DNA from: Clostridiaceae bacterium
GTDB taxonomy: Bacteria; Bacillota; Clostridia; Saccharofermentanales; UBA5734
Length of the DNA stretch: 6,630 nucleotides
Reading direction: 5' to 3'
Assembly (NCBI GenBank): GCA_012511525.1
Contig: JAAZFW010000057.1
Location: 1 to 6,630, forward strand
Position 1 is the first letter of the stretch; every line of letters begins with the position of its first letter. Shown one piece after another: positions 4,985 through 6,630 of this stretch. The position numbers and the translations under genes were made by a program. Under the pieces are notes generated by a model that was not told the origin of the DNA, ran no database searches, and worked only from the letters and a program-made list of their open reading frames with translations.

Positions 4985-6298
4985 TCACACCTGTTTGGGC
5001 GGCAGCATGACAGCGGCCTGGCTTTCCACGGGGCCTTGCGGCGGCGGAAGGCGCCGGGCCAGGACAACCGCCAGGACAGCCGCCGCCAGGCTAACGGCAA
5101 AGACCGGCCGGTATCCGGCCGCCTGGATGACCAGGCCGGACGCCAGGGTCAGGAACGTGAACGGGAGTGTCACCAGGTTGCTGATCAGAAGGTAATGCGT
5201 CCGGTATGCGTCGCCAGCGATATCGATGGTGTAGTTCATGTACCCGAGCCAGGCTGCCATGTTGACGCCGTTGATCAGGGTCAGCGGGGCAAAGAGCCAA
5301 ACGGGTACGCCGGGCAGCACCCCCAGTGAAAGCAGCAGCGCCGACCCGGCCAACAGCAGCGCCAGAGACTGCGAGAGGAGGATCACCTGCTGGTTGCCCA
5401 GCCGGTTGCTGACCTGTCCCCAGAGCCAACCCCCCAGCAGACTGCCGATGATCTGGAGGTAGACCAGCGTCGACACCTGCTGCGGCGCGAAGCCCAGCCG
5501 TTCCTGGCCGAAGAGGACGATAAAGGGCGACAGCATCAGGCTGACCAGGGACAGGCTGCGGATCGTGACCACCTTGCAAAACAAGCGGTCCCGGCCCAGC
5601 AGACGCGGCAGGCTGCGGTAATATTGACGGGGCGACTGCTGGGCCAATTGAGGCGGATGCGGCAAGTCGCGCGCGAAGGACATCACCAGGGCGGACAGCG
5701 TCAGGACGGCGCCGGCCGCACCGAACAGGACGGCAAAGCGCTGCCCGTCCGCCAGGCGCGGATGGTCCAGCAGTGTCTTGACAATCGTGCCGGCCGCCAG
5801 GGCGCCGATCCCGCCGAACAGTTGCTGGCTGCCAAGAAGCAGGCCGCGGCGGCCGGGAACGACCGTCCGGCTGAACAATTCCGCCCAGGGAACGAGAATC
5901 AGGCCGTCACCGCCGCAAAGCAGCGTGTAGACCAGGAAAAAGACCCCTACAGCCAGGGGCGGCGGCAGATCAAGCAGCAGCACCGGGATCATCACGAAAG
6001 GCAGCGGACGGATCAAGAACATCACCAGGGTAATGTAGGCGGGCAGGTTGCGCAAGCGGCGGATATGGGGGCCGACCATGAGCTGGACCAGGATCGACGC
6101 GGCCGCGCTGATCGTCGCGGCCAGGCCGGCCAGGCGCACGCTGCCGGTGTAGGCGTAAATGAACACCGGAATAACCGCGTTGACATCGATAAAGGACATG
6201 CCGGTAAAGAACAGGCTGCCCTCGGTGAGGAGCGCGCCGTAGTTGCGCTTGCGCAGACGCGGTTCCTCCATCTGCCGTTGGCAGCCGCCGGCCGTCAC
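4985..6298 (-). CDS. MFS transporter (complete)
   Basis: This 437-residue major facilitator protein has about twelve hydrophobic segments in two halves, joined by a polar loop about 209-240 (DLPHPPQLAQQSPRQYYRSL). The first helix begins after the basic stretch RLRKRNYG and contains FFTGMSFIDVNAVIP; a GPHIRRLRN loop (76-84) matches the MFS loop 2-3 position. The substrate cannot be read, and the family is not one I can name. The start is uncertain. GTG at 6298 overlaps the upstream MFS stop as GTGA, but it has no visible SD and sits in the loop of a GC-rich hairpin. ATG at 6271 would give 428 residues beginning MEEPRLRK and also lacks a clear SD. The C-terminus is a short polar/proline tail ending PPKQV. 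It forms a coupled pair with the MFS gene before it and lies 103 bp ahead of the B12-binding gene. Confidence 0.92.
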   Translation of the reverse strand: MTAGGCQRQMEEPRLRKRNYGALLTEGSLFFTGMSFIDVNAVIPVFIYAYTGSVRLAGLAATISAAASILVQLMVGPHIRRLRNLPAYITLVMFLIRPLPFVMIPVLLLDLPPPLAVGVFFLVYTLLCGGDGLILVPWAELFSRTVVPGRRGLLLGSQQLFGGIGALAAGTIVKTLLDHPRLADGQRFAVLFGAAGAVLTLSALVMSFARDLPHPPQLAQQSPRQYYRSLPRLLGRDRLFCKVVTIRSLSLVSLMLSPFIVLFGQERLGFAPQQVSTLVYLQIIGSLLGGWLWGQVSNRLGNQQVILLSQSLALLLAGSALLLSLGVLPGVPVWLFAPLTLINGVNMAAWLGYMNYTIDIAGDAYRTHYLLISNLVTLPFTFLTLASGLVIQAAGYRPVFAVSLAAAVLAVVLARRLPPPQGPVESQAAVMLPPKQV

Positions 6299-6306
6299 GA
6301 CGGCCG
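6289..6306 (-). repeat. GC-rich inverted repeat enclosing the GTG/TGA junction of the two MFS genes
   Basis: Arms CGGCCGT (6289-6295) and ACGGCCG (6300-6306) are perfect 7-bp complements around the four bases 6296-6299. In the minus-strand transcript the loop reads CGUG, so the candidate GTG start codon of the downstream MFS gene falls in the loop and part of the upstream stop falls in the stem. The following 13 bp (6284-6272) form a second small hairpin, CTGCC-AAC-GGCAG, directly before the alternative ATG at 6271. Confidence 0.5.
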
Positions 6307-6630
6307 TGTGCGCCGTTCCAGGCGCAGCAGCAGCAGCGCGACCAGAGGCAGAAGCAGCAGCAGCACGATGTTGATGGCAAAGCCCAGTCGGAAGCCGGCC
6401 AGATCGGCCACAAAACCAGTCAGCCAGGGGATGGCCGTGGCGGAGAACGTCATCGCCAGTGACAGGATGCTGGATATCGTGCCGCCAATCTCCGGGTACA
6501 TGCGATTGGCGTAGGCGAGGCTGGTCGGATGCAGCCCGGCCAGGAAAACGCCGGCCAGCAGGACGCCCAAGCCGATCAAAAACGGCGGATTGGCATAAAT
6601 GGCCAAAGGATAAAATGCCAGACTGCCCAG
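6295..6630 (-). CDS. C-terminal part of an MFS transporter (partial, runs off the window)
   Basis: The frame is open to the right edge, so the first 5' codons are missing; 111 residues are visible before TGA at 6297-6295. At least three hydrophobic helices can be seen: IGLGVLLAGVFLAGLHPTSL, then SSILSLAMTFSATAIPWLTGFVA, then a Leu-rich last helix ending in RLERRTRPS. The string LAGLHPTSLAYANRMYPE followed by IPWLTGFVADLAGFRLGF resembles helices 10-12 of FHS/fucose-permease-like MFS proteins (a P-T-x-x-x-A-N-R-x-P pattern, then P-x-x-x-G-x-x-A-D-x-x-G). A TTG at 6606 could be mistaken for a start, but the coding continues upstream of it with LAFYPL. The substrate is unknown. Its stop overlaps the start of the next MFS gene. 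Confidence 0.85.
   Translation of the reverse strand: MGSLAFYPLAIYANPPFLIGLGVLLAGVFLAGLHPTSLAYANRMYPEIGGTISSILSLAMTFSATAIPWLTGFVADLAGFRLGFAINIVLLLLLPLVALLLLRLERRTRPS

Noticed and set aside
5624..6514. Long open frame on the plus strand (296 codons)
   Set aside because: It is antisense to both MFS genes, and its Gln/Arg/Gly-rich composition is the usual antisense shadow of membrane-protein codons.

Overview
The window is G+C-rich bacterial DNA with very tight gene packing, strong GGAGG-type ribosome binding sites and mostly ATG starts. One short A+T-rich gap (138-330) separates the first two genes. The standalone cobalamin-binding protein, the zinc-free membrane-anchored MsrA-MsrB fusion and the Shine-Dalgarno strength suggest an anaerobic, fairly high-GC member of the Bacillota (Clostridia-like). 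That assignment is an inference from gene content, and no taxonomic marker gene is present.

Layout: the plus strand holds the last 44 codons of an unidentified gene (to 137), a 193-bp A+T-rich spacer, and a complete membrane-anchored methionine sulfoxide reductase, MsrA fused to MsrB (331-1503). Everything to the right is on the minus strand. Read in transcription order from the right edge it is: the C-terminal end of an MFS transporter (6630-6295, cut by the window), a complete MFS transporter (6298-4985), a 103-bp gap, a standalone B12-binding-domain protein (4881-4222), a MacB/LolC-type ABC permease (4225-3059), its ATPase (3066-2371) and a 10-TM EamA/DMT exporter (2369-1479). The last gene runs tail-to-tail into msrAB with a 25-bp overlap.

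How the genes may work together: the four genes from 4881 to 1479 are chained by stop/start contacts (ATGA, an 8-nt overlap, then TGA-G-ATG), so they almost certainly form one translationally coupled operon. A cobalamin-binding protein with no DNA-binding, kinase or methyltransferase domain heads an operon of an ABC transporter and a DMT exporter. This is the most unusual arrangement in the window. It could be a B12-responsive or corrinoid-handling transport module, but the sequence alone does not give the substrate or the job of the B12 protein. The two MFS genes upstream overlap by 4 nt (GTGA) and form their own coupled pair, which may or may not read through into the B12 operon. MsrAB appears to be an independent extracytoplasmic protein-repair enzyme.
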